Source: an uncultured Christensenellaceae bacterium
GTDB taxonomy: Bacteria; Bacillota; Clostridia; Christensenellales; Pumilibacteraceae
Assembly (NCBI GenBank): GCA_910587595.1
Contig: CAJULQ010000001.1
Location: 310,001 to 374,000 of the forward strand
DNA length: 64,000 nt
Direction: 5' to 3'
This document shows positions 50,412 through 59,905 of the stretch, piece after piece. The notes beneath the pieces are model-generated. The model did not search any database, was not told the origin of the DNA, and saw only the letters and a program-made list of their open reading frames with translations. Numbering within the stretch: position 1 is the stretch's first letter; every line of letters starts with the position of its first letter. Both the position numbers and the translations under genes were made by a program.

Positions 50412-52572
50412 CTTGATTTGACATCCTTAAACACAAACGAGTATTCTCCACCCTGCAAGGATTTAATCTTTCCATTCGGAAGAACAATTTCCGACTCTAC
50501 TTCCTTTGGTATCTCCGTCCAAAATATAACCTTTTCTCCTTGTCGTTCATATCCCGCAGCAATTTTTCCGTACACGCTTTCGTACTCCGCCTTTACCATA
50601 TCCAATCCCGCACACGGCTTGGGCTCAATTCTTACTTTCCGGAATCCCGCTTCCCTTGCCTCAATGCCCGCAATGCGCCGATAGACAAATTCCATGACAG
50701 AGCCGTAAGCGTAATGATTATAACTGTTCATTCCGTCGGGATTTGGGGTGCCGTCCGGCAATAGACTGTTCCACCGTTCCCAAACCGTAGTTGCCCCCAT
50801 ATCCACCTCGTAAAGCCAACCGGGGAATTCGCGGTTTGACAATACGCGGCAAGCCGTATCGTGATAGCCGTTGTCCGAAAGCGCAAACAGTAAATACGGT
50901 GTTCCTATAAAGCCCGTGACGACGCGATAGCCGTGACGCACTACGTTCTCGTTCAGTGTCTTTGCAAGCTGTTCGCGGTGCGCCGCAGGTACTATCCGGA
51001 AGTAAAGGGCGAGTACTTGCGCCGTAACCGTATCGAGCGCGAGCCGCCCGCTTGCCGTGAAATATGCCTGTTGTATCTTTTTTATGAGCTGTGTTTGCTT
51101 TATCCGAAACTCCTTTTCCGACGGCTCGTCGCCAACAAGTTTTGCAATTTGCATTGCAATGCGCAACACATTCGTATGCAATACATTTGCAATAAAATAT
51201 ACGTCTGTTCTACCGACGGGGTTTTCTTCTGTGAACATCTCTTTATCGAGTGCAAGCCAATCGCCGAATTCATGTCCTTTGGCGATCAAACCGTTTACCA
51301 TATGCTTTTCCCGCGCCGCAATAAACTTCTTTATGGCAAAAAAGTTGTCCGTCAAATACCGTACATCGCCATACATTTCGTAGAGCGTCCACGGCACCAT
51401 GGCGATACTGTCCGCCCAAATTGCCTCCGTTCCGAAGTCGCTAAGCACGTTCGGCACTACAAAGGGCATTTCTCCCGTTTCACTCTGATCGCTCCGTGCG
51501 TCCGCAAGCCATTTATTCATAATAGCACGGATATCGTAGTTAAACGCTGCCGTGCGGCAAAAAACATTGATATCTCCCGTCCAACCGAGGCGCTCGTCAC
51601 GTTGCGGACAATCGGAAGGAATATCGACGAAATTTCCCCTCTGCCCCCACACAACATTTTCAAGCAAGCGATTGAAACGGGTATCGGAAGTATATATGCG
51701 CCCCGTATGTTTCATATCGGTATGGCGCACGATTGCCGTTACGTTCTCTTTTGGCAATTCCACGCCTTCGAGTTTCATATAGCGAAAACCGTGAAAAGTA
51801 AATTCGGGGCAAAGCGTTCTTGCACCATTTACGGTAAACGAATCCGTTGCTTTTGCCGAACGCAGATTTGCCGTATAAAAATTTCCATGCACAAGAATTT
51901 CGGCAAATTGTATGGTAAGTGTGCCCCTGAAATCTTCGGGCGTCTTGATCTCTACAACGCCTGTCAGATTCTGCCCGAAGTCGTATACAAGTTCGCCTTG
52001 GGGCGTTCTGATTATTTCTTTTACCGAAACTCGCTCGATATTGCGCACCGGCTCACATATTTGCGGCACAAGCACAGATGCGTCAAACGACACCTCACAA
52101 GGGGTCAGCGTTTTACATTCTGCCGTGAAATCCTGTGTTTCCCCATCGTAAATTCCGCTCTTGCGGATAAAACTTTCCCGTGCGATCCAATTCTCATCCG
52201 TTACGATTTTTTTGTCTTCATAATTAAGTTCTGCATAAACGGCGCATCGGTCTCCGTAAGAACGGTTACCCCATTCAAAGGGGAAACGACCACAATACCA
52301 ACCATCGTTTACGCTAACGGCAATCACATTCTCTCCTGCTTTGAGTTTTACCTCATATTCCTGTACTTGCAACATTTTGCGGTAGGAAGTGAATCCGGGC
52401 GTCAAAAAAGCGTCGCCAACCCTATGGCCGTTGAGTTCGGCATAATACAGTCCGAGTGCCGTTATTTTCAACGAGGCGTCCGTAGCTTTCTCTACGACGA
52501 ACTTTTTTTCAAGCACAAACGTGTTTGCCGCTCTTGCACGCCGATGAATTTTTTTCGATTTGCGGTTTTCAT
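50408..52572 (-). CDS. GH78 alpha-L-rhamnosidase, possible frameshift near the start
   Basis: Releases rhamnose from plant glycans such as rhamnogalacturonan. N-terminal beta domains (KITALGLYYAELNGHRVGD, AGENVIAVSVNDGWYCGRF) precede the (alpha/alpha)6 barrel with the GH78 signature SDCPQRDERLGWTGD and ATTVWERWNSLLPDGTPN. No signal peptide. The main frame has no good start: its nearest open start reads into GH31 with a nonsense basic peptide. An ATG at 52572 overlaps the GH31 stop (ATGA, as at the next two junctions) and reads MKTANRKKFIGVQE before leaving the main frame near 52526-52534; one extra G there would give IGVQEAANTFVLEK. Confidence 0.85.
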
Positions 52573-54689
52573 AAATAAAATCGGATCTCGTATTCTTTCG
52601 TGACGTCCGTTTCCGCCGATACGCAGATGACGTCACTACACGCAGAAGCTTTATCCGTATGCAACGGGAATATTTTACTATTATTTTTCGTGACTGTCAA
52701 TGCGATTTCTTCGCCGTTCACCGTGATCTTTTTTACGGGTTCCGCGCCTTCCGAAAGATGATACTTAATCATAATATTGCGCTTAGTGAAAGCTCTTTCG
52801 CCCGCAAAAGACCCTTGCGCAGCGTGCAAATTTACTACATACGCATTGCGATCTCGGCAGTATTTCGCCTCGTATGCGCTTTTGCGGAATTGCCCGTGTT
52901 TGTATGTCGACGTTTGGGTATCGTCCTCATACAAGTACCCGCTGTCTTGAGCTTGCTTGCAAGGGTAAAAGTCATACACAAGATTATCCCACTTCTGCGC
53001 CTTGGTGTTTTTTGCCGCATAGGCAAGCGGCAGCAGCGCGCCCGCACGGACAAATAACGGCATTTCTCTTAAACTGCACGTTTTACCGATCGTTTTGCCG
53101 CCCGTATACACTTTGCCGTCAAATACGTCTATCCACTTGCCTGCGGGAAGATACACGCTCCTGCTCGCACCGTTATGCGAATCCGAGCTAACAATGGGCG
53201 CGATCAGAATATCGTTGCCGAGCATATACTCGTCCGTGCATTGCACGGCCTTTTTGTCGTGGGGGTATTCGTAGGCAAGCGACTTGAAGATCGGCTCGCC
53301 TGTTTCGTACGCCACATACGCGTTTTTATAAATTATAGGCAGCAAACGGTAGCGTAAGTTGGTATACTCCCTTACGATGTCCACCGTCTCCTCGTCGTAC
53401 AACCACGGCTCGCGCGTGCGTTTTACGGAATTTGTACAATGCGGACGGAACACGGGCGACAGCGTGCCGAACTGCATCCAACGGATAAACTGTTCCTTGT
53501 CGGGATCTCCCATATGCCCGCCGCAATCGGCGTTCACGTACGGGATCGCATTGGCACCGCAACGGATGAGCGTTTGTATTTCCTGTTTGAGCGCGGCAAA
53601 GTCGCTTTCCGTATCTCCCGTCCATTGAATGGAATAGCGGTGGCTTGCGCTATCCGTGATGCCCCTATACTCTCCGTTTACCACGTTCACTACGTTCCCC
53701 ATAACGACGGGACGGCGGAATATCTTCGCGTCTTTCGCTTGCTTTTTGTAAAAGCTCGCCGTTATATCGGTAAACAGATACAGTCCGAGCGTTTCGGACG
53801 GTATGCCGCTCGTGGGACTGATCAGTCGGGTATGCCAGTTGCGGTCGTACCACCAAATGTCCACTCCTTTTTCCATCAGCGACTGCAAACTGCGTTCGCG
53901 GTAAGCGATCTCCTCGGGAGCGAACACCTGCGCGCCGTTCACGGGTTCGGGATGATCGTTGAACATGATCTCCAAACCGTGCGCGTGCGCAAACGCCAAA
54001 AAGCCCTCCATGTCGGGAAAGAGCTTTTCGTTTACGTCGTACCCCCAACCGTCTTCGCACGATCGCCAATCCGTATCGATGACCATTACGTCGAGCGGGA
54101 TGTCATGTTTCTCATAATCTAATATGAGCTGTTTTGCCGTTTCTTCCGTGTAGGCATAGTATTTGCTGTTCCAACCGCCGAGCGTAGATAAGCGCACCAT
54201 TTCGCATTTGCCCGTAAGCTCAACATACAATTTACGGAGTTTTTTCGCACTCTTGCCGCAAAGCAAAAGGTAGATATCCTGCATGTTTTCTTCTGCTTTG
54301 TATTCGCCTTTGCGATCCGCGCAATAGCCGCCTTCGGGAAGAAGCAAACGCGGCGTATCCGAAAGCGCGAACACCTCGGGCGTTTTGTCGAGTGCGGGCA
54401 GTTCCCCGCTGTTGGCAAGCGGTTTGTATGTATACACCCGCTTTCCGTTCTTTTTCAGCGTTACGCCCGAAAGCGAGCTTGTGTTTTGCGGAACAGACAA
54501 TTCGTATGCGCCCCAACAAATCGCATGTCCTTTCTGCGTATACGCGACCTGCGCACTAAAAAAGTGCGATCTGTCGGGAACAAAGAGCGTGTTTTCATCG
54601 CAGAACTTGCCCTGCGCGGCGTACTCTATGCGTACGATTTCGTCGCACAGCAGTTGTACGCGGATATTTTCAAAAACGATCTCTTCCAT
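52569..54689 (-). CDS. GH31 family alpha-glycosidase
   Basis: A retaining alpha-glycosidase, probably alpha-xylosidase or alpha-galactosidase/glucosidase type. Catalytic region: PLDVMVIDTDWRSCEDGWGY, then GVDIWWYDRNW with the nucleophile Asp near residue 282, and IQWTGDTESDF with the acid/base Asp near 359; later NADCGGHMGDPD. No signal peptide, so it acts on imported oligosaccharides. Two ATGs are close: 54695 has GGGAG touching it, 54689 has the same site six bases away, so 54689 is preferred. About 706 residues. Its stop overlaps the GH78 start. Confidence 0.92.
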   Translation of the reverse strand: MEEIVFENIRVQLLCDEIVRIEYAAQGKFCDENTLFVPDRSHFFSAQVAYTQKGHAICWGAYELSVPQNTSSLSGVTLKKNGKRVYTYKPLANSGELPALDKTPEVFALSDTPRLLLPEGGYCADRKGEYKAEENMQDIYLLLCGKSAKKLRKLYVELTGKCEMVRLSTLGGWNSKYYAYTEETAKQLILDYEKHDIPLDVMVIDTDWRSCEDGWGYDVNEKLFPDMEGFLAFAHAHGLEIMFNDHPEPVNGAQVFAPEEIAYRERSLQSLMEKGVDIWWYDRNWHTRLISPTSGIPSETLGLYLFTDITASFYKKQAKDAKIFRRPVVMGNVVNVVNGEYRGITDSASHRYSIQWTGDTESDFAALKQEIQTLIRCGANAIPYVNADCGGHMGDPDKEQFIRWMQFGTLSPVFRPHCTNSVKRTREPWLYDEETVDIVREYTNLRYRLLPIIYKNAYVAYETGEPIFKSLAYEYPHDKKAVQCTDEYMLGNDILIAPIVSSDSHNGASRSVYLPAGKWIDVFDGKVYTGGKTIGKTCSLREMPLFVRAGALLPLAYAAKNTKAQKWDNLVYDFYPCKQAQDSGYLYEDDTQTSTYKHGQFRKSAYEAKYCRDRNAYVVNLHAAQGSFAGERAFTKRNIMIKYHLSEGAEPVKKITVNGEEIALTVTKNNSKIFPLHTDKASACSDVICVSAETDVTKEYEIRFYL

Positions 54690-54777
54690 AAACATCTCCC
54701 TTTATAAAATAGATGAACCGCTATTTCCGCCCATCTATTCTACTAATATGAATTATTTTTATATACGCTGTTTTTTG

Positions 54778-55641
54778 TTACGCTTCCGCGGTTGGACCGT
54801 CTATCACCAATAAATCCACACCGCCGTCGGGATTCTTCGCAAATCGAGCCTCATCAAAACACACAAGACGCGGACGAAACTTCGTTTTGGAATAATGACA
54901 ATGATATGCACAAATCAGGCTTTTGCCGTCAAGCGATGGTGCAAAACTGTGATGTCCCACCCCGTTTACTCTCTCGCTCATGCATAAAATAGGATTTCTC
55001 TTACATTTCTCAAACGGACCGCACGGAGAATCGGCAACGGCATACCCCACGGCATAATGCGGGCTACGCGTATGATTTGCCGAATAACTCAAATAGTATT
55101 TTCCTTTATGCTTTAATACGAACGGACCTTCCGCAACACGGCAATCCTTGCATTCCCATTCTTCTTCCGCTCGAAGCAAAAATGTTTCGTTTGCCTCGTC
55201 CATTGCCGAAAGCGCATCATTCATTTTCGTTACATATATCTCGTTGCCATTTCTTAGTCGTACATAATACAACCAAACCGTGCCGTCATCATCGGTAAAA
55301 AAATGCCCGTCAATTGCTTTTTCTTCACTGAGCCATCTTTTTTCTTGTTGCACAAACGGGCCGAGCGGACTCTCCGACACAGCAACGGCAAGATGTTCTT
55401 CGGCAACATACACCATGTAAAACTTTCCGTTTCGCACCGTAACTTCGGGCGCCCAAAAACCGCTATTGCCTATCACGTCATCTTTTCGCAGACAGTAGCC
55501 GCAATCCTCCCAATCGTTCAAATTGCGAGAAACAAACACGCGAAAACCGTCTTGCGCGTTCGTTGCATACAGATAATACGTATCGTCATGCAACAATAAA
55601 AACGGATCGGCGCCTTCCATATAAGGATTGTGAAATTTCAT
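54778..55641 (-). CDS. GH43 family glycosidase, cytoplasmic
   Basis: A five-bladed propeller enzyme of about 287 residues acting on arabinose- or xylose-containing oligosaccharides. The catalytic base Asp is in MEGADPFLLLHDDTYYLY, the pKa-modulating Asp in AIDGHFFTDDDG and the acid Glu in RVAEGPFVLKHKGKYYL. No signal peptide. The ribosome site is weak (GGAAAG), and a GTG two codons upstream is possible. It lies 18 bases after the GH2 gene and about 90 bases before GH31, in the same direction. Confidence 0.9.
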   Translation of the reverse strand: MKFHNPYMEGADPFLLLHDDTYYLYATNAQDGFRVFVSRNLNDWEDCGYCLRKDDVIGNSGFWAPEVTVRNGKFYMVYVAEEHLAVAVSESPLGPFVQQEKRWLSEEKAIDGHFFTDDDGTVWLYYVRLRNGNEIYVTKMNDALSAMDEANETFLLRAEEEWECKDCRVAEGPFVLKHKGKYYLSYSANHTRSPHYAVGYAVADSPCGPFEKCKRNPILCMSERVNGVGHHSFAPSLDGKSLICAYHCHYSKTKFRPRLVCFDEARFAKNPDGGVDLLVIDGPTAEA

Positions 55642-55659
55642 AGTCACTTTCCTATAAAA

Positions 55660-57393
55660 CTATTTTCCCACGATTTCGGCGATTTTTTCCAGCGGCACTT
55701 TGGGCGTTCTGTCGGCTTTCAAAAGTCCGTTTACTTCTTGTTCTACGTCGGTTATCTGCGTATAGCAATATCCGCTTATATTCATACGGCGTATCGCATC
55801 TATCAAGCCGCCGAATCGTTCTAAAAACTCATCGTCGGACCTTACACCGCAACCGTATCCCCAACCGTCCGCTTCATCACGCACATAAGCCGTCCCGCCG
55901 AATTCGCTGAATACGATCGGCTGTCCCTCGTAAACAAATCCGTCCGCAAACGGAGAGAACTGCGCATTACCTGCATTTCCCTTGGTGATCTTATCGAGAG
56001 AATCATACATGGCATACAGCTTTTCGCCGTCTTGCTCATAATGATGCAAAGTAAGAATGTCACTCTTGGTGTGTACCCACCCGTCATTGGATATAACGGG
56101 TCGCATAGGATCTATACTTTTTGTAAGATAGTACAGTCCCGTTGCCAAATTTTGCTGTGCCGAATTCGTGGCAATATTGCGCACACCCCAGCTTTCGTTG
56201 AAAAGCACCCACGTGACTACCGACGGATGATTGTAGTTTTGACGAACGATACGCAGCCACTCCTCGGTAATAACGCATGATGCATCGTCGCATGCAAAGT
56301 GGTTGGACGGCAGTTCGCACCAAACGACAAACCCCAAAATATCCGCATAATACAAAAACCGTTCGTCTTCCACCTTTTGATGCTTGCGCACGCCGTTAAA
56401 GCCCATTTGCTTGCTTAACTCTATATCGCGTACCAGCGCGGCTTCGCTCGGCGCCGTAAGTCCGCTCTCTTTCCAATACCCTTGGTCTAAGAGCAATTTC
56501 GTATAGAACGGAATATTGTTGAGTAGCAGTTTTCCGTCTTGCGCCTTAAATTCGCGCAAACCGAAATAACTGCCCACTTTGTCGCAAACTTTATCTGCTT
56601 TGGCTACGGTGATTTCCACGTCGTAAAGCGCGGGGTTGCACACGCTCCAAAGTTCCGCTTGATACGTAAGATGCGCACTGTCCAACCGTACGCTTACACC
56701 GTTTTCCGCATCGGCGGCGCTTACACCTACGGTTTTTATCGGTTTCCCGTCAAAGGAAATGGCAAAAGTAACCACAACGTCATCCGAAGGTGCCGATACC
56801 CCGAAATCAAATTGCACGGAATAATCGGTTATGCAAGGCGTAATCTTGCAATGCGTTAAATATACGTCGTCCGTATATTCCAACCACACCGTTTTATAAA
56901 TACCCGTTGTCTGCACATACCAACAACCGAAATTTTTATCTTCCCAACGCTGCTTTCCGCGCACTTGCACAGGGTGATTGTCGTCCGTACAGCAAACCGC
57001 AAGCACATTTTTCTCTTTGGTAAGATAGGGCGTAATGTCAAACGAAAAACGCGAATATGCCCCGCGATGCGTCCCGATAAACGTACCGTTTACATAAACT
57101 TGCGTTTGATAGTCGGCGCCCTCGAAATGCAATAAAGTGCGTTTGCCTTTCTTGCCCGTAACGGCACGCGAATACCAAACCGTACTGTGCGACGTTTGGT
57201 CTGCAATGCCGCTTACCTCAGTTTCGTAGCTGAACGGCACGCAAATAGTGCGCGGTAATTTACCGCTTACCGCATCGTCGTAATTCACTTCTTCTCCGAA
57301 CCCGAATTGCCATTGCCCGTTCAGATTTTGCCAATCAGCGCGAACAAGTTGCGGACGCGGATACTCGGGAATATAACATTTTGTGTGTTTCAT
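55660..57393 (-). CDS. GH2 family beta-glycosidase, cytoplasmic
   Basis: A short, three-domain GH2 enzyme of 577 residues. The sugar-binding domain is at about 25-180 (LLHFEGADYQTQVYVNG), the Ig-like domain at about 185-280, and the TIM barrel after 285. Acid/base Glu400 is in WVLFNESWG and the nucleophile Glu497 in VFSEFGGTAY. The HPSVVTW stretch just before the acid/base is typical. Beta-galactosidase, glucuronidase or another activity cannot be told apart here; the galK gene in the operon favours galactose release. An AGAGGT site precedes the ATG by eight bases. Confidence 0.91.
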   Translation of the reverse strand: MKHTKCYIPEYPRPQLVRADWQNLNGQWQFGFGEEVNYDDAVSGKLPRTICVPFSYETEVSGIADQTSHSTVWYSRAVTGKKGKRTLLHFEGADYQTQVYVNGTFIGTHRGAYSRFSFDITPYLTKEKNVLAVCCTDDNHPVQVRGKQRWEDKNFGCWYVQTTGIYKTVWLEYTDDVYLTHCKITPCITDYSVQFDFGVSAPSDDVVVTFAISFDGKPIKTVGVSAADAENGVSVRLDSAHLTYQAELWSVCNPALYDVEITVAKADKVCDKVGSYFGLREFKAQDGKLLLNNIPFYTKLLLDQGYWKESGLTAPSEAALVRDIELSKQMGFNGVRKHQKVEDERFLYYADILGFVVWCELPSNHFACDDASCVITEEWLRIVRQNYNHPSVVTWVLFNESWGVRNIATNSAQQNLATGLYYLTKSIDPMRPVISNDGWVHTKSDILTLHHYEQDGEKLYAMYDSLDKITKGNAGNAQFSPFADGFVYEGQPIVFSEFGGTAYVRDEADGWGYGCGVRSDDEFLERFGGLIDAIRRMNISGYCYTQITDVEQEVNGLLKADRTPKVPLEKIAEIVGK

Positions 57394-57411
57394 ATTTCTT
57401 TACCTCTGCCA

Positions 57412-59835
57412 TTATAAAGATTTATACGTCAGTTGTTTGATTTCCAATTTACCGGAATTTACATATGCACCGATTTGACCGCTCATAAACGCGCAATCGT
57501 CCGATGCCTCGATACGCGTTCCCTCGTCTAACGTGATCACAAAACGATTGCTTTGTGCGCGAACGGTAAGCGTGTGCGTGCCGCTCGATAAACCACCGTC
57601 TATTCTTTGCGCGGCAAGCAACTCCTCTCCGTAGTCATAGCGGATCAACGATAGAATTTGACCGCCGATTTTCAGATAGTATCCGCGCCACGATTGTTTC
57701 GGTTGCGATGCGTGATACGAATAATCCTCGGCACGAATCATGATGCCCAAATCGGAGCTTACATCCGTCGTACAAGTAAACTTGATTTGCGCCTCGAAAT
57801 CGGCTATGCCGGCATTTCCCCACAAAGCGGCCCCGCAAGGCGCTCCTCCGTTCACCGCAAGTGTTTCCCCTTGCGCAACGTCACCGAAAAGGGTAAAATC
57901 GGAGAACTCGACCGTGGCATTGTCGCCTGCGTTTTCATACGTTTCAAACGATACGAATTCGGCTTTACCCGAAAGCACTTCCACCCGCATGGCTTGTACG
58001 CCACGCTGTAACGCCACTCTGCCGAGCGAAACTTTTACGGTATCGCTATCCGCCGTTTTTGTATCGGGGATCGTACACAGTAAAACCGCATCGCCGATAT
58101 TTATTTTCAGTTGTGCTCCGCCGCTCGTCGCGCTAACTTTTGCCGCCAGCGAATACACGTCGTCTTGCGGAACGTCCACGCCGTACTTGACCCAATCGTT
58201 TTTCCCCAAACACACGGCATAAACGTCTTCACTCTCTATTTTGCGGATACTTTGTTTTTCGCCCACGCGCACCCCGCCTGCTTGTTGCTTGGCGGCGGCA
58301 ATGGAAAATCCTCTGTTTTCGCCCTTCAAGTACGTAGTAGCGGGAAACTTTGTAGGAAAATTTTTCAACGCTTCAAAATCGGAAGTGCCGAACACGTCGT
58401 TGGTAAAAGCCGAATACTCCACGCCGCTATTGAGCGCATATCCCATAGCGCCGCTTGCCGCCGTCGCTTTGTATTCGATCACCCGCATTCCGTTGAGATA
58501 TACATACCCCACACTGTCGCCGTTTTCGATACGCACGGTGTTCAACCTATCCTTGGGATATTGCACCGCCTTTTCAAATAGCGTTTCTCCTTTCGCCTCG
58601 TCATACAGTGCAATGCCGTTCTCGGTAAGACGCACCGAATAGCCGCCGTTTCCCGTTTTGCCGAAATAGAGCTTTTGCCCCGCCGTCGGCGTAAAGTTAT
58701 ATTCCGCCGTAAAATAGTCTTCGGTGTCTCCCAATACGTAACAATTGTCGCGCGCTGTCAGTTCTTCACCGCTGTACACCTCTGCTTGCGGCTTAGACGG
58801 CACGGCAACCGGTCGGTGCGTAACTCCGTTTGCCGTAAGCAACCCGCCGCTTGTCAAGTATCTGTCCACGTTATACCGCCGCGCAGATCCTCTGCCCACA
58901 AAGTTGTGATATGCCGTATACACGGAATCCAGATCCGGCCCGATCACGTTACTGCTGTGTCCCAAACCGTAATGGCTGTCATGCGTATCGATAAGCGTAA
59001 CGTTGTCTTTGGGTTGCGTAAACGTGCGCAAATCGTTATGATTTTTGGTATACGAATATGCCACGCGATACCCTTTGGACCCCACGTGATTCCCCGTATA
59101 CGTCAGATAGCTGTATTCGCCTCTGCGGAAAATCCCGGGGCCTTCTATCCAACCGCGCAAATTGCCATTTTCCAAATCGCCCGTAGCTCCGATCGTGGAC
59201 GGGCGAATATCCTCTGCGTCGGTAATTTCGTTATACTTCAATCCTGCGGGCGTAGACGTATGCAATAAAAACAATTTACCGTCGTCCGAAACATGAAACG
59301 CGCCGTCGATCCCCATTTTCAAATTTCCGTAATTCAGGTCGCCGATTTCTCCCGAATCCGACTTACTGCAAAGCGTAAAGCCCGTTATGGGACTGCGGGA
59401 ACGGTAAATGTAATGTCCGTCGCCTGCCCGCGATTGACACATATAAAACCAGCCGTTATAATAAACGACTTCGGGAGCATACGCGCCGTGCGAAGTTGCC
59501 TCGCTTTCGGACACGGCAAACCCTTTATACGTCCAGTTCACCAAGTCGTCCGATTCGAATACTTTAATGCCGTTGCACGGGTCGGACGTGGAAGGATACA
59601 TATAGTATTTACCGTTGTAACGCATCACAAAAGGATCGCCTATGCCGTATTGACCGTTCTCGCCCGTGTTGACAGACGAGCCCCACTGCCCGTCGATTTC
59701 GATTGCATTGCTATACCGACTCGGTTCTTCGGGCTTATATTCGATTTCTTTACCGCGCACAAAGTCTTGCTTGGAACAGCCGACCAAACACATTAAAAGC
59801 CCCATACAAATCGAGACAAATCCTCGCTTTTTCAT
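57412..59835 (-). CDS. GH43-like secreted lipoprotein with C-terminal carbohydrate-binding domains
   Basis: An 807-residue surface enzyme. A lipoprotein signal ends LLMCLVGC (Cys20). The GH43 propeller occupies about residues 60-370: GIGDPFVMRYNGKYYMYPS, GAYAPEVVYYNGWFYMC, GIDGAFHVSDDGKLFLL and WIEGPGIFRRGEYSYLTY with the probable acid Glu. Further domains follow: a laminin-G/LamG-like one near 375-480, a CBM6-like one near 520-640 and another beta-sandwich to the end. It is the paralogue of the next gene upstream in the operon. It should cut arabinose- or galactose-containing chains at the cell surface. Confidence 0.88.
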   Translation of the reverse strand: MKKRGFVSICMGLLMCLVGCSKQDFVRGKEIEYKPEEPSRYSNAIEIDGQWGSSVNTGENGQYGIGDPFVMRYNGKYYMYPSTSDPCNGIKVFESDDLVNWTYKGFAVSESEATSHGAYAPEVVYYNGWFYMCQSRAGDGHYIYRSRSPITGFTLCSKSDSGEIGDLNYGNLKMGIDGAFHVSDDGKLFLLHTSTPAGLKYNEITDAEDIRPSTIGATGDLENGNLRGWIEGPGIFRRGEYSYLTYTGNHVGSKGYRVAYSYTKNHNDLRTFTQPKDNVTLIDTHDSHYGLGHSSNVIGPDLDSVYTAYHNFVGRGSARRYNVDRYLTSGGLLTANGVTHRPVAVPSKPQAEVYSGEELTARDNCYVLGDTEDYFTAEYNFTPTAGQKLYFGKTGNGGYSVRLTENGIALYDEAKGETLFEKAVQYPKDRLNTVRIENGDSVGYVYLNGMRVIEYKATAASGAMGYALNSGVEYSAFTNDVFGTSDFEALKNFPTKFPATTYLKGENRGFSIAAAKQQAGGVRVGEKQSIRKIESEDVYAVCLGKNDWVKYGVDVPQDDVYSLAAKVSATSGGAQLKINIGDAVLLCTIPDTKTADSDTVKVSLGRVALQRGVQAMRVEVLSGKAEFVSFETYENAGDNATVEFSDFTLFGDVAQGETLAVNGGAPCGAALWGNAGIADFEAQIKFTCTTDVSSDLGIMIRAEDYSYHASQPKQSWRGYYLKIGGQILSLIRYDYGEELLAAQRIDGGLSSGTHTLTVRAQSNRFVITLDEGTRIEASDDCAFMSGQIGAYVNSGKLEIKQLTYKSL

Positions 59836-59866
59836 GTTTACACCAAATCCCGAATAGCAGTATTCA

Positions 59867-59885
59867 GAGAAGGATGATCCTTCTC
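59867..59885. repeat. perfect inverted repeat between the two GH43 lipoprotein genes
   Basis: GAGAAGGAT and ATCCTTCTC are separated by one base, giving a stable hairpin in the 70-base gap between the genes. No T-run follows on the minus strand, so it is more likely an RNA processing or stability element, or a weak attenuator between the paralogues, than a full terminator. Confidence 0.55.
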
Positions 59886-59905
59886 CGAAAACGCATGATT
59901 TTTGT

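Noticed and set aside
50933..52603. Plus-strand frame of 556 codons opposite GH78
   Set aside because: Cys/Arg-rich product without domains; the opposite strand encodes the GH78 signature. Length is due to codon bias.
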